29,709 bases of DNA from an uncultured Prevotella sp. GTDB lineage: Bacteria > Bacteroidota > Bacteroidia > Bacteroidales > Bacteroidaceae. A program made the position numbers and the translations under genes. The DNA lies in the NCBI GenBank assembly GCA_946998205.1, contig CAMPYJ010000032.1, positions 1 to 29,709 on the forward strand. The letters are read 5' to 3'. The notes beneath the pieces are model-generated. The model ran no database searches. It was not told the DNA's origin and saw only the letters and a program-made list of their open reading frames with translations. Shown here one piece after another: positions 1 to 7,332 of this stretch (positions are counted from its first letter, which is position 1; the number at the start of each line of letters is the position of its first letter).

Positions 1-52
1 TTGTTTCTCAGACACTTGGAGTTCTTACAAGAATTTATGCTGCGGAATTAAG

Positions 53-124
53 GTTTTATATAAAAAGAGGCCACAAGATGACAAAACATAAAAAACTTTA
101 CGGTGGTAATTTATAGAACCGCCC
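53..124 (+). repeat. Family A element, right-end fragment
   Basis: This 72-bp stretch matches the right-hand end of the full family A copies at 2116-2371 and 12928-13187: the segment around AGGCCACAAGATGACAAAAC, then CTTTACGGTGGTAATTTATA, then the terminal GAACCGCCC. The left end and the hairpin core are absent, so it is a truncated copy. The preceding 52 bases show no recognisable gene. Confidence 0.75.
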
Positions 125-209
125 TCAAATTATAGGAAACAAATTTGGATTAAAGGGCGTGGATGAAATGAACGCCATGCGGAACATACGCAACCGTGGT
201 GATCAATGA

Positions 210-304
210 TTATAGAACCGCCCTAAAAAGGGTCCAAAAGATGACAAAACGTAAAAAGGCTGACATACAAAAAAACTTTACGGTGGTAATTTATAGAACC
301 GCCC
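210..304 (+). repeat. Family A fragments (terminus plus right end)
   Basis: Bases 210-223 are an isolated family A terminus (TTATAGAACCGCCC). They are followed directly by another right-end fragment (224-304) that carries GATGACAAAACGTAAAAAGG, CTTTACGGTGGTAATTTATA and the terminal GAACCGCCC. Together with the fragment at 53-124 this is a small pile-up of broken copies in one orientation. The 85 bases between them (125-209) contain a short open stretch ending in TGA at 207-209 that could be the tail of a decayed gene; I do not recognise it. Confidence 0.7.
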
Positions 305-441
305 ATAAGTGAATATGACTGTGTACAATTATCGTTTTGACTTTATTTTAGCGCCAGTTATAAGGATGAATCGCGGGAGGTATTAATGGCTGTTTGATAG
401 AAAAACAAAAGGATTTATGGGTGAATGTTGATGAATTTAAT

Positions 442-449
442 TACTTTTG
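442..449 (+). promoter_or_regulatory. Candidate -7 box for mlaEF
   Basis: TACTTTTG fits the Bacteroidetes -7 consensus TAnnTTTG and lies 28 bases before the ATG at 477. No TTG is found 19 bases upstream, so the assignment is weak. The rest of 305-441 shows no gene. If real, it argues for the ATG at 477 rather than the in-frame TTG at 447, which falls inside the box. Confidence 0.35.
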
Positions 450-476
450 CAAAAGGTATCCAAACTCGTATCAAGA

Positions 477-1229
477 ATGATTATAAAGCTGTTGATAACA
501 TATCTCATAACGTTCGGGAAGTACCTGATGCTGATGGGGCGCACGTTCAGTCGTCCCGAGCGCATGCGCATGTTCTTCAAGCAATATGTGAAAGAGATGT
601 CGAAGTTGGGCGTCGACTCCATTCCGCTTGTGTTGCTGATTTCTTTTTTCATCGGTGCGGTTATTTGCATTCAAATGAAAATCAACGTGCAGAGCCCGTG
701 GATGCCTCGCTGGACAACGGGATATGTCACTCGTGAGATTCTCTTGTTGGAGTTTTCGAGTGCCTTTATGTGTTTGATACTTGCCGGGAAGATAGGGTCG
801 AACATCGCCTCTGAAATAGGGATGATGCGTACCACTCAGCAGATTGACGCGTTGGAGATAATGGGCGTCAACCCTGCGTGCTACCTCATCCTGCCCAAGG
901 TCGTGGGGCTGATCACCATGATGCCTTTTTTGGTGATTCTTAGTTCTGTGGCAGGTGTTGCGGGGGCTTATGCCACCGCTTACAGCGGGGTGCTGTCACC
1001 GGCCGACTTGACCATGGGGCTGCAATATTCCTTCAAGGTGTGGTTCGTCTGGATGAGCATCATTAAGAGCATCGTGTTTGCCTTTATCATAGCCAGTGTC
1101 TCATCCTATTACGGCTTTTCTGTTGAGGGGGGCGCGGTTGCCGTCGGCAAGGCGTCGACCAACGCTGTCGTGAGCAGCTCCGTATTGGTGTTGTTCGCAG
1201 ACGTGTTCCTCACTCCCCTGCTCAGTTAG
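477..1229 (+). CDS. mlaE: MlaE-family ABC transporter permease
   Basis: Inner-membrane permease of an Mla-type ABC system that moves phospholipids between the membranes. Seen: 250 residues from the ATG at 477, starting MIIKLLITYL, then the GKYLMLMGRTFSRPER segment typical of Bacteroidetes MlaE, a long hydrophobic stretch (SIPLVLLISFFIGAVICIQ), the conserved ILAGKIGSNIASEIG block, and a hydrophobic C-terminus with VEGGAVAVGKASTNAVV. The frame is open back to a TTG at 447, but that codon lies in a promoter-like box and the N-terminus fits the family better from 477. The ATPase follows 62 bases downstream. The substrate-binding MlaD (MCE) partner is not in this window and must be encoded elsewhere. 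Confidence 0.92.
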   Translation: MIIKLLITYLITFGKYLMLMGRTFSRPERMRMFFKQYVKEMSKLGVDSIPLVLLISFFIGAVICIQMKINVQSPWMPRWTTGYVTREILLLEFSSAFMCLILAGKIGSNIASEIGMMRTTQQIDALEIMGVNPACYLILPKVVGLITMMPFLVILSSVAGVAGAYATAYSGVLSPADLTMGLQYSFKVWFVWMSIIKSIVFAFIIASVSSYYGFSVEGGAVAVGKASTNAVVSSSVLVLFADVFLTPLLS

Positions 1230-1291
1230 CTTCCCGCGCGATGCCGGAGCCTGTGTCATGACCCCCGGCGTGTTAAATGTTTGACGTGACG

Positions 1292-2050
1292 ATGATAGAA
1301 GTAAAAAACTTATATAAATCATTTGGTGAGAAGAAAGTCTTGCAGGATGTCAATGCCGCTTTTGAGAACGGCAAGGTTAATCTCATCATAGGACAGAGCG
1401 GTTCGGGCAAAACCGTCTTGGTGAAGAATATCGTAGGCTTGCTTGCTCCAGACCGGGGGCAAGTGCTTTACGACGGTCGTGATTTCGTCTCCATGAGCAG
1501 GCGCGAACAAGTGGTGATGAGGCGGGAAATGGGAATGGTGTTCCAGAACTCTGCCCTTTTCGACTCCTTGTCCGTCCTTGAAAACGTGATGTTCCCCTTG
1601 GATATGTTTTCAACGAAGAGTTACCGAGAGCGTGTGAAGCGCGCCCAAGAGTGCCTGGAACGCGTCAACCTTCTGGACGCGCAAGCGAAGTTGCCCGGCG
1701 AGTTGTCGGGCGGCATGCAGAAACGGGTGGCGATTGCCCGCGCCATCGTGTTGAATCCTAAGTATCTTTTTTGTGACGAACCTAATTCCGGGCTTGACCC
1801 TAAGACCTCGTTGGTTATCGACGAACTGCTGTCGGGTATCACGAAAGAGTTTGACATCACCACGATTATCAATACGCACGACATGAACTCGGTCATGGAG
1901 ATTGGCGACCACATCACTTTCATCTACAAAGGAAAGGTGGAATGGACGGGGAATAAAGCTGATGTCGTGAATTCAGACAACAAAAAGTTGAATGATTTGG
2001 TGTTCGCCTCCGATTTGTTCAAGAAAGTGAAGCAAGCCGAAAACGAGTAA
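1292..2050 (+). CDS. mlaF: MlaF-family ABC transporter ATPase
   Basis: Cytoplasmic ATPase that pairs with the MlaE permease just upstream. Seen from the start at 1292 (252 residues): Walker A GQSGSGKT at about residues 34-41, Q-loop in VFQNSALF, ABC signature LSGGMQKR at about 138-145, Walker B and D-loop LFCDEPNSGLDP at about 159-170, and the switch histidine in INTHDMNS. The frame also has an ATG at 1277 that would add five residues (MFDVT); MIEVKNLYKSF is the usual family N-terminus, so I prefer 1292. A family A repeat begins 66 bases after the stop, so any terminator would lie in or before that element. Confidence 0.93.
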   Translation: MIEVKNLYKSFGEKKVLQDVNAAFENGKVNLIIGQSGSGKTVLVKNIVGLLAPDRGQVLYDGRDFVSMSRREQVVMRREMGMVFQNSALFDSLSVLENVMFPLDMFSTKSYRERVKRAQECLERVNLLDAQAKLPGELSGGMQKRVAIARAIVLNPKYLFCDEPNSGLDPKTSLVIDELLSGITKEFDITTIINTHDMNSVMEIGDHITFIYKGKVEWTGNKADVVNSDNKKLNDLVFASDLFKKVKQAENE

Positions 2051-2097
2051 GGGTAAACAGCATTCCCCCATTGCAGCTCTGCGTTCTCAGCTAAATG

Positions 2098-2711
2098 CAC
2101 GGCTCTTTCATTTAAGGGTGGTTCTATAAATTAGCTTTGACAGATTGTGAGACTATTTTTGAGGTCAATTTGTTTGTGAGTGAAGGAGTATAGCGAGCTA
2201 TACGACTGAACGAACAAGCAAATTGAACCAAAAACGGAGCAAGCCGAATACAATCAAACTTGTTTGAATTGTTGAGGCGCAGCCTGTTTTATATAAAAAG
2301 AGGCCACAAGATGACAAAACGTAAAAAGACTGACATAAAAAACTTTACGGTGGTAATTTATAGAACCGGCCTATAACATATTGCGTTCCAATAAAAAAGC
2401 AGCATAACATCTCATCATTAAACAACGAAAAACGCAAAAGAATCTAAAAAACATTGCCGCAAAAGCTATTTCACGAAAGAACGTCTCGTTCTGTCTAAAG
2501 CAACGAAAAGCATAGTTGCATCATTTCACTTTTGACAAAAAATCGGAGAAAAATCACACTGCATTTCTTTTTGCTGTTTTCGTCAGAACGCCGGCGTTCT
2601 TTGGTCTCTTCATGTCACCCGCACATTTTCGTGTTTTCTTAATTTCGTTGTTGCTTTCTTCTGCGTTGTTTACAGCAACAAAATATATCATCGTTAAATG
2701 AAAGAGCCGTG
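2098..2711. repeat. Family B repeat element, interrupted by family A
   Basis: The block begins with CACGGCTCTTTCATTTAA (2098-2115) and ends with its exact reverse complement (2694-2711), like an element with 18-bp terminal inverted repeats. Bases 2372-2448 match 29633-29709 with three mismatches in 77. In the copy at 29545 the 18-mer is followed by 70 unrelated bases before this homology starts; here the same place is occupied by the family A element 2116-2371. Two AGAACG...CGTTCT inverted repeats lie inside: 2478-2492, and a perfect 16-bp palindrome at 2585-2600. No convincing gene is seen in the 700 bases between mlaF and 2751. Confidence 0.6.
2116..2371 (+). repeat. Family A MITE-like element, long form
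   Basis: A 256-bp element with ends GGGTGGTTCTATAAATTA and TAATTTATAGAACCGGCC. The core at 2165-2226 is a quasi-palindrome with two 30-base arms around a GA centre. The right part carries a GATGACAAAACG segment also found in the fragments at 53-124 and 224-304. There is no coding capacity. Flanks are TTAA and TATA, so no clear target duplication survives. It lies 66 bases downstream of mlaF, with the left end nearest the gene. Confidence 0.8.
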
Positions 2712-2744
2712 AGTCAAATGGAATGTTGAATAACACGGCTCTTT
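2701..2744. repeat. Hairpin at family B right end
   Basis: AAAGAGCCGTG (2701-2711) and CACGGCTCTTT (2734-2744) form an 11-bp perfect inverted repeat with a 22-base loop. One arm is part of the family B terminal 18-mer. It resembles a terminator stem but lacks a clean T run. Confidence 0.5.
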
Positions 2745-2750
2745 AGATAG

Positions 2751-3062
2751 GGGCTGCTAACCAATAGTAACCATGCAAGTTCGTGGTATAGAAAAAACTC
2801 CTGCAAGTCCATCGAATTTGACGATTGCTTTGCAATGGACTTCATCAATCACGGTGACAAAATCATCTATTGTGCTATGTACCTGTATGTTGTCTACACC
2901 AACGAGGCTGCCAACTTTGCTGAAAGCCAAGGTGGCGGCGGTAGCGACACCAAAGACTGGGGACGTGAGAAGGACGAAGATGGGATAGAATGGATAAAAC
3001 GATGCTTGCGATAGGCGACAAAGATGATGAAGCCAATGAAGAGAAAAGGCTTGAGTAGATAA
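2751..3062 (+). pseudogene. C-terminal remnant of a mobile-element protein, perhaps a relaxase
   Basis: An open frame without a start codon begins after a TAG at 2748. It reads through FDDCFAMDFINHGDKIIYCA, a glycine-rich ESQGGGGSD stretch, then DWGREKDEDGIEWIKRCLR, an in-frame TAG at 3012-3014, and continues in the same frame as ATKMMKPMKRKGLSR to a TAA at 3060-3062. A Gly-rich patch followed by WGR-K-DED and a basic tail resembles the C-terminus of Bacteroidales mobilization relaxases as I remember them; this is recall, not a search. Missing start, missing catalytic domain and the internal stop mark it as decayed. It lies just beyond the 3' end of the Hxs cassette, hinting that the cassette arrived on a mobilizable element. 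Confidence 0.45.
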
Positions 3063-3070
3063 AATATTAA

Positions 3071-3101
3071 GGGAGGAGCGCATTTCGAACACGTCCCTCC
3101 C
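3071..3101. terminator. Hairpin between hxsA and the relaxase-like remnant
   Basis: GGGAGG (3071-3076) pairs with CCTCCC (3096-3101); the loop contains TTCGAA. On the minus strand it sits about 43 bases after the hxsA stop and is followed by TTAATATTTTAT, a weak T-rich tail; on the plus strand it follows the remnant's stop at 3062 by 8 bases. It could end transcription from both sides. Confidence 0.45.
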
Positions 3102-3143
3102 AAATTATTTTACAACTCGCAATGATCTTGCAAATCACTATCC

Positions 3144-3404
3144 TTAGTAACGACTTGAATAGTGAGACGAGTGTGAGCTGTGAGAACTGTGTGAAGAATG
3201 AGAACTATGCGAGTAGTGCCCCGCAAGAGAACTCTTCACCATGTCAATGGCTTTCTGCAAGACCAAAGGCTGGTTCTTCTGCTTCTCAATTTGAGTTGTT
3301 TCGTCATTATTACCCAATACGCTCATGATGTTATCAGAAACGTTAGCGCAATAACTCGTTGTTGCGATAAATGCCGAAACAAGCAAAAACATTAGTCTCT
3401 TCAT
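3144..3404 (-). CDS. hxsA: His-Xaa-Ser repeat peptide precursor HxsA
   Basis: Putative substrate of the radical SAM maturases encoded just upstream. The 86-residue product has a signal-peptide-like start (MKRLMFLLVSAFIATTSYC), a middle segment of about 40 residues, and a C-terminal tail at residues 63-86 made of seven consecutive H-x-S triplets (HYS, five HSS, HYS) followed by SRY. The serine codons vary across the triplets (TCG, TCT, TCA, AGT, AGC), so the repeat looks kept at protein level and not a recent DNA expansion. This matches the His-Xaa-Ser system definition, in which HxsA carries the repeats and HxsB/C/D process it. The mature product and function are not known to me. Translation starts behind an unusually strong Shine-Dalgarno. 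Confidence 0.85.
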   Translation of the reverse strand: MKRLMFLLVSAFIATTSYCANVSDNIMSVLGNNDETTQIEKQKNQPLVLQKAIDMVKSSLAGHYSHSSHSSHSSHSSHSSHYSSRY

Positions 3405-3408
3405 TGAT

Positions 3409-3414
3409 ACCTCC
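3409..3414 (-). promoter_or_regulatory. Strong ribosome binding site of hxsA
   Basis: The minus strand reads GGAGGT four bases before the ATG at 3404. Bacteroidetes genes usually lack a clear Shine-Dalgarno, and none of the other genes here has one this strong, so it may raise precursor output above that of the maturases. The 41-base gap to hxsC also holds two small palindromes, TTGTTAACAA and CAATATTG. Confidence 0.6.
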
Positions 3415-3445
3415 GTTTTTTAAGTTTGACAATATTGTTAACAAT

Positions 3446-4582
3446 TCACTCTGTACATGAATCTGTACATTCGATTTTGTAGATATGTGCACTTATATTA
3501 TTATTGTTTGTCGAGAAGAAGCCTCCACATTCACCTTTAAGTACGCATCCTTCACAAATAGGAAGATAAACATCTTTCCATTCACTGATAGATTGCTTTG
3601 CAAATGGTCGCAATTCTGGTGGAAGTACACATAATTGAGCATTGTAGATATAAGTCGTTATACCTCTGTCGTTCAAAAGGAGTGCAGCTTCTCTCAGCTC
3701 ATTATTATAGTTATATGGATCTATCCACAAGTCTTTTAAATTCGTCTCTGCCAACCCTGTAGTTTCCATCTGCATAAAAGCTACCTGGGTGACAAATGGG
3801 AAATTATGATAGATATAATCAGCCAACTGTGGCAATCTCTTATAGGTCTGTTTGTGGATAACCACCCTCAAACCTATCTGTTGCCCGAATTGTGCCAAAT
3901 TATACAAACCTTGAACCGTTTTGTAAAACGTCTTAGCTCCTACTATATGGTTATGGATAGAAGCTATATCTGAAAAGATAGGAATGTCTATTTGTAAATC
4001 ATGATGGTTGCAAGCTGCTAACTTTGCAGCGTAGTCAATATCAGCAAATTTCACTCCATTGGATAGTATGCTTATGGCAGCTTTAGGACATGATTTTTTA
4101 ATTTGGCGTATAATCTCAAATAATCTGTCACCAATCATAGTTGGCTCACCGCCAGTAATTCCGACTTCTTGTGTATTCTTATCGAACAGTTTAATCAAAT
4201 TCAGATTAAAATCAGTTCTGTCCTTCTCTTGCTGCACTGGAGGTTGAGGACACATGATACAGCGATGATTGCAACGCGCAGTAGCAAAGATTGCATTGGA
4301 TGCAGAATTGATTTCATATAGAAAACACACCTCTCCATTAGGGGATATGTTTATCACATCACCTTCGTTGAAGCCAGAAATGTTGTCAACTTTTATGCAT
4401 GGTGTAGATATCTTGTCTGAGAAATCATGTGCTGAAATGATAGCCTTGTAACCTTTAGGCGTATTCTGCTCATTGGTCACAAGGATATATGCTGAACGGT
4501 TAAATATATTTTTACCGCTAAGTGTTACTCGTCCAAGAAGTTCCTCTGCGTTAGAGTTGTATAACGAATTGAATTGTTTCAT
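3446..4582 (-). CDS. hxsC: His-Xaa-Ser system radical SAM maturase HxsC
   Basis: Radical SAM enzyme expected to act with HxsB on the HxsA peptide. Seen: a 378-residue protein with an N-terminal region of about 100 residues before the cluster motif RCNHRCIMCPQPP (C104-x3-C108-x2-C111), then the GGEP-type SAM-binding motif in GITGGEPTMIGD, and a cysteine-rich C-terminus (CEGCVLKGECGG), likely for an auxiliary cluster. The CIMCPQPP form of the motif and the long N-terminus fit HxsC. It starts 6 bases after the hxsB stop, so the two are surely co-transcribed; the precursor follows 41 bases downstream. Confidence 0.87.
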   Translation of the reverse strand: MKQFNSLYNSNAEELLGRVTLSGKNIFNRSAYILVTNEQNTPKGYKAIISAHDFSDKISTPCIKVDNISGFNEGDVINISPNGEVCFLYEINSASNAIFATARCNHRCIMCPQPPVQQEKDRTDFNLNLIKLFDKNTQEVGITGGEPTMIGDRLFEIIRQIKKSCPKAAISILSNGVKFADIDYAAKLAACNHHDLQIDIPIFSDIASIHNHIVGAKTFYKTVQGLYNLAQFGQQIGLRVVIHKQTYKRLPQLADYIYHNFPFVTQVAFMQMETTGLAETNLKDLWIDPYNYNNELREAALLLNDRGITTYIYNAQLCVLPPELRPFAKQSISEWKDVYLPICEGCVLKGECGGFFSTNNNNISAHIYKIECTDSCTE

Positions 4583-4588
4583 ATCTCA

Positions 4589-6019
4589 CTATTTTATCCA
4601 AGACCAAAATATTCTATTTATCTCGGGATCATGTCTTTGAAGAAGTTCAAAGAGATAATGCATAATGGCATTATTCTTCTTACACATCTCGTTTGTAGGA
4701 CGATGACCAACCACATCTCCTTGCTCTGACATGTTTCTTACTGGGTCTGCACCACAGTAAGGCTGGAATACGCATTCTGCGCACTCCGGCAAGCATTCAT
4801 TACAAGCATAACTGATTATCTCATGTAGCTTTTCTCCATTGAACATACTTTGATATGTGTCTTCATTTACATTGCCAAGTCTGAAATAATAGTTCTTGAA
4901 GCGAGCCATCATTCTTCCTTCGTCAGCAACGTACACGCTGCCATCATAATCATATATTGCTCCAGCTATGCCAACACCTGCAGGAGATTGCAAGTCAACA
5001 AAGCCTGTCGCAAAAGGAGTCAGAATCCTGCGAAGAAGCAAGGCTGCATACCCCTCAACAAAGAATGTTCCTTTCTTGTTGAGTTCTATGATATAGTCCA
5101 ACCCCTCTTTGTAGTTTTTTACAAAATCTTCTATCGGATAGGCTATCTTGTCCTTATGCTGTTTTGCAAAGCCGTAAGGATTCAGAGATCTTAGGAATAT
5201 GTTATGGAAACCTAATCTGATGTATTCATCAATGATGTCCTTGAATCTTCCAAGGCTATACTTTGAAGTTGTCATTAAAGCGGATGCGCATTCGTCATCT
5301 CCCCAAATACCACGAATCATCTGTAGATTTTTCTCAAAGATAGCATGGTGGTCAAGATTTTTATTCTGGAGAGGTCTGTTAGTGTCATGCAAATCCTTAG
5401 GACCATCCAAAGATGTAGAAATCATACAATTATGTTTCTTTAGATACTTGACCATCTTCTCATTGAGCAAAGTAAGATTGGTGCAGATGACAAATTCTAA
5501 TTCACGTTTCTTGAATAAGTTTTGCCATTCAGCTTCTTCTATGATATATTTCACCATTTCAAAATCGGTAGATGGGTCACCGCCTTGAAACTCTATTTTG
5601 ATACATGGAGAAGGGGACATGAAGATAGTTTTGACAATATTCTTTGCCGTTTTCTTGGTCATATCGGCAGAATGGTCAGTACTTTCATGTCTTTTTACCT
5701 GACAATAGATACAACTTGAATTGCAGCGCAAAGTCGGGACAACCATGTGTAAAGAAGTAAAGTCCTCCAAGATACTCTTCTTGGTTCTGAACTTTGTTGC
5801 AAGCATTTTCACTACATCCTCAACATTGTCTGTTGTGGCTATTTGCTTTGACTCTATATCATAGAACAAGTCACTTGTAGGGTCAAGTTCTCCATTGACG
5901 AATTTGTGAAAGTCGTCATTCTTTAGGAAAATATATTCTCCTACATCATTCGATAGAAGATATTCTTCTTCGTTAAATCGAGCGAAGCGAAATGGAAGTA
6001 TTTTATATTTTTTGTTCAT
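4589..6019 (-). CDS. hxsB: His-Xaa-Ser system radical SAM/SPASM maturase HxsB
   Basis: Radical SAM peptide maturase with a SPASM domain. From the ATG at 6019 the protein has 476 residues: N-terminus MNKKYKILPFRFARF, cluster motif LRCNSSCIYCQ (C99-x3-C103-x2-C106), GGDPS in IEFQGGDPSTDF, and a SPASM cysteine series (CNECLPECAECVFQPYCGADP) near the C-terminus that should bind auxiliary clusters. A start four codons further upstream (6031) is possible, but the ATG at 6019 overlaps the TGA of the preceding gene as ATGA, a coupling arrangement also seen at the hxsD junction, so I choose it. HxsB and HxsC are the two distinct radical SAM enzymes of Hxs systems. Confidence 0.88.
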   Translation of the reverse strand: MNKKYKILPFRFARFNEEEYLLSNDVGEYIFLKNDDFHKFVNGELDPTSDLFYDIESKQIATTDNVEDVVKMLATKFRTKKSILEDFTSLHMVVPTLRCNSSCIYCQVKRHESTDHSADMTKKTAKNIVKTIFMSPSPCIKIEFQGGDPSTDFEMVKYIIEEAEWQNLFKKRELEFVICTNLTLLNEKMVKYLKKHNCMISTSLDGPKDLHDTNRPLQNKNLDHHAIFEKNLQMIRGIWGDDECASALMTTSKYSLGRFKDIIDEYIRLGFHNIFLRSLNPYGFAKQHKDKIAYPIEDFVKNYKEGLDYIIELNKKGTFFVEGYAALLLRRILTPFATGFVDLQSPAGVGIAGAIYDYDGSVYVADEGRMMARFKNYYFRLGNVNEDTYQSMFNGEKLHEIISYACNECLPECAECVFQPYCGADPVRNMSEQGDVVGHRPTNEMCKKNNAIMHYLFELLQRHDPEINRIFWSWIK

Positions 6020-6472
6020 TGATAATAACAAATTGTATTTACTAATTTTTCAAACCAAACTTCAGGTGTATATCTACATCCTATTGTTGTAATATGAGGG
6101 CCACCTAACCAACTATCTTTGATGAAGCATTCTTTAGTCGTGCCTTTAATAAATGAAAAAGGAACATAATAATTTGCTCGGTATTTTGCTCCATATTCAT
6201 CTTTGGGTACAATGAAACTGATTCTCAAACATGTTTGATAAACTTTTATGTTTGGTATAGTTGGACCCTCTGGTCTATGAAAGCCTACTCCACCTGCCCA
6301 CAACTCTGTAATAAACAAAGTGTCGGCTTTAAATCCTGAGATTTTCTGACGAAATCGTTTTGATAAACTTTGTTCAATTACTTTTATATTGTATTTCTTG
6401 AAATGAAAATTATTAGCTGCAATAATTGTAAATGAGAATATAGCTACAATAAGTAATACTATTTTTTTTCAT
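6016..6472 (-). CDS. Small secreted protein of the Hxs cassette, frameshifted at A8
   Basis: The ATG at 6472 overlaps the hxsD stop (ATGA) and is followed by eight A residues (T8 at 6462-6469 on plus). As given, this frame stops after 19 codons. With one A fewer it reads MKKIVLLIVAIFSFTIIAAN, a textbook signal peptide, and stays open to the TGA at 6016 that overlaps the hxsB start, about 151 residues including FITELWAGGVGFHRPEGP and KDSWLGGPHITTIGCRYTPE. No ATG lies in the long frame, so the protein needs a correction, slippage on the A8 tract, or is a phase-off or dead gene. I do not recognise the family. Its place in the operon and signal peptide suggest an envelope partner of HxsA. Confidence 0.6.
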
Positions 6473-6795
6473 CTTGACACAGGTTTAAATGCTTCTTCCA
6501 CAATCAAATCACGAATATGTCCATACTTCTCCGTTGTAACTTCACGAAGTTGTTGGTCAATCAAGTCATTACAGAATTGCTTGACGATATTTTCGTCAAG
6601 TCCACCGTCTTTTGATTCAAAAATCACACAGACTTGTTTATCATTACTTGGCATCGTGTTCTGATAAACAAAGAACTTGTCTGTGTATTTGTAAATTGTA
6701 GCAGTGATAGCCTTTTCACTATATAAGTTCAAGTCAATGGCTACTTGGAAACCGCCTTTGTCTGTCTTTGTGATTGGAACTTTTATACTACTCAT
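6469..6795 (-). CDS. hxsD: His-Xaa-Ser system protein HxsD
   Basis: First gene of the Hxs cassette. The 108-residue product has no signal peptide; it begins MSSIKVPITKTDKGGF, contains a beta-rich-looking segment (ITATIYKYTDKFFVYQNTM) and ends with a helix-like QFCNDLIDQQLREVTTEKYG and then HIRDLIVEEAF. The small size, the DQQLR...HIRDLIVEEAF ending and the association with two radical SAM enzymes fit HxsD. Its molecular role is unknown to me; a peptide-recognition or chaperone role would be a guess. The stop TGA is part of ATGA with the next gene. No clear TAnnTTTG promoter is visible upstream. Confidence 0.78.
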   Translation of the reverse strand: MSSIKVPITKTDKGGFQVAIDLNLYSEKAITATIYKYTDKFFVYQNTMPSNDKQVCVIFESKDGGLDENIVKQFCNDLIDQQLREVTTEKYGHIRDLIVEEAFKPVSR

Positions 6796-7332
6796 ACCAA
6801 CTATTCTTCTTTTTTGCCAACGGCTACCATATTGGCATGATTAATAAATGGTTGGTATATATACAAATAAAAACGTGGAGCCAGTCCTGTCACCCGTTCC
6901 ACAGTGTAAAGGCCTTCGCATTGCCCTGCCAGTCGAAACGAGCAACGCCGAAAGCCCCACGCATGATGTAAGTATATAATTATCCCACTTTGTCAACAAA
7001 CGACAGAGTCGTTCGAATCCAATGATGGCTGTATACTATACATCTCATGAGGCGTTCCCGTTGCTTTGTTCTTGACCAGCAGTTGAGAGTTTGCGAAGTT
7101 CTTACACTATCAAAACCAAAGCGTACAGTTACGCCTTATATGTATATATGTCTGCCCAACCTCTGCCCATCGGGGCTTCCGGTATGGGTATAGACGATAC
7201 AAAGATAACACTTTTACCTTGAAAACTACTTTGTTTGGTTGGTAAAGTATGATTTTAAGGTCTGATTTTACATTATTAAATATAAATATGTCAAAGAAAT
7301 CCACCTCCCCATGGTTTTTCTTGCTAAAAAGC
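6796..7332. other. Gene-poor spacer with possible remnants
   Basis: About 540 bases between hxsD and the abi locus. The minus strand holds a 24-codon frame with ATG at 6964 and TGA at 6890 (MRGAFGVARFDWQGNAKAFT and on to LWNG) and, further upstream, a start-less open stretch ending in TGA near 7000 (NFANSQLLVKNKATGTPHEM then YSIQPS). Both look protein-like and may be leftovers of older genes; I do not recognise either. A CCCAT...ATGGG inverted repeat lies around 7165-7192. Nothing else is supported. Confidence 0.35.

Noticed and set aside
53..304. Possible CRISPR array from repeated CTTTACGGTGGTAATTTATA units
   Set aside because: The repeats are irregularly spaced, differ in length and are ends of a dispersed element that occurs elsewhere with full structure; no cas genes are present.
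2516..2701. 61-codon plus-strand frame within the family B element
   Set aside because: It lies inside a repeat with palindromes, has no family features and its end coincides with the terminal inverted repeat; coding is unlikely.
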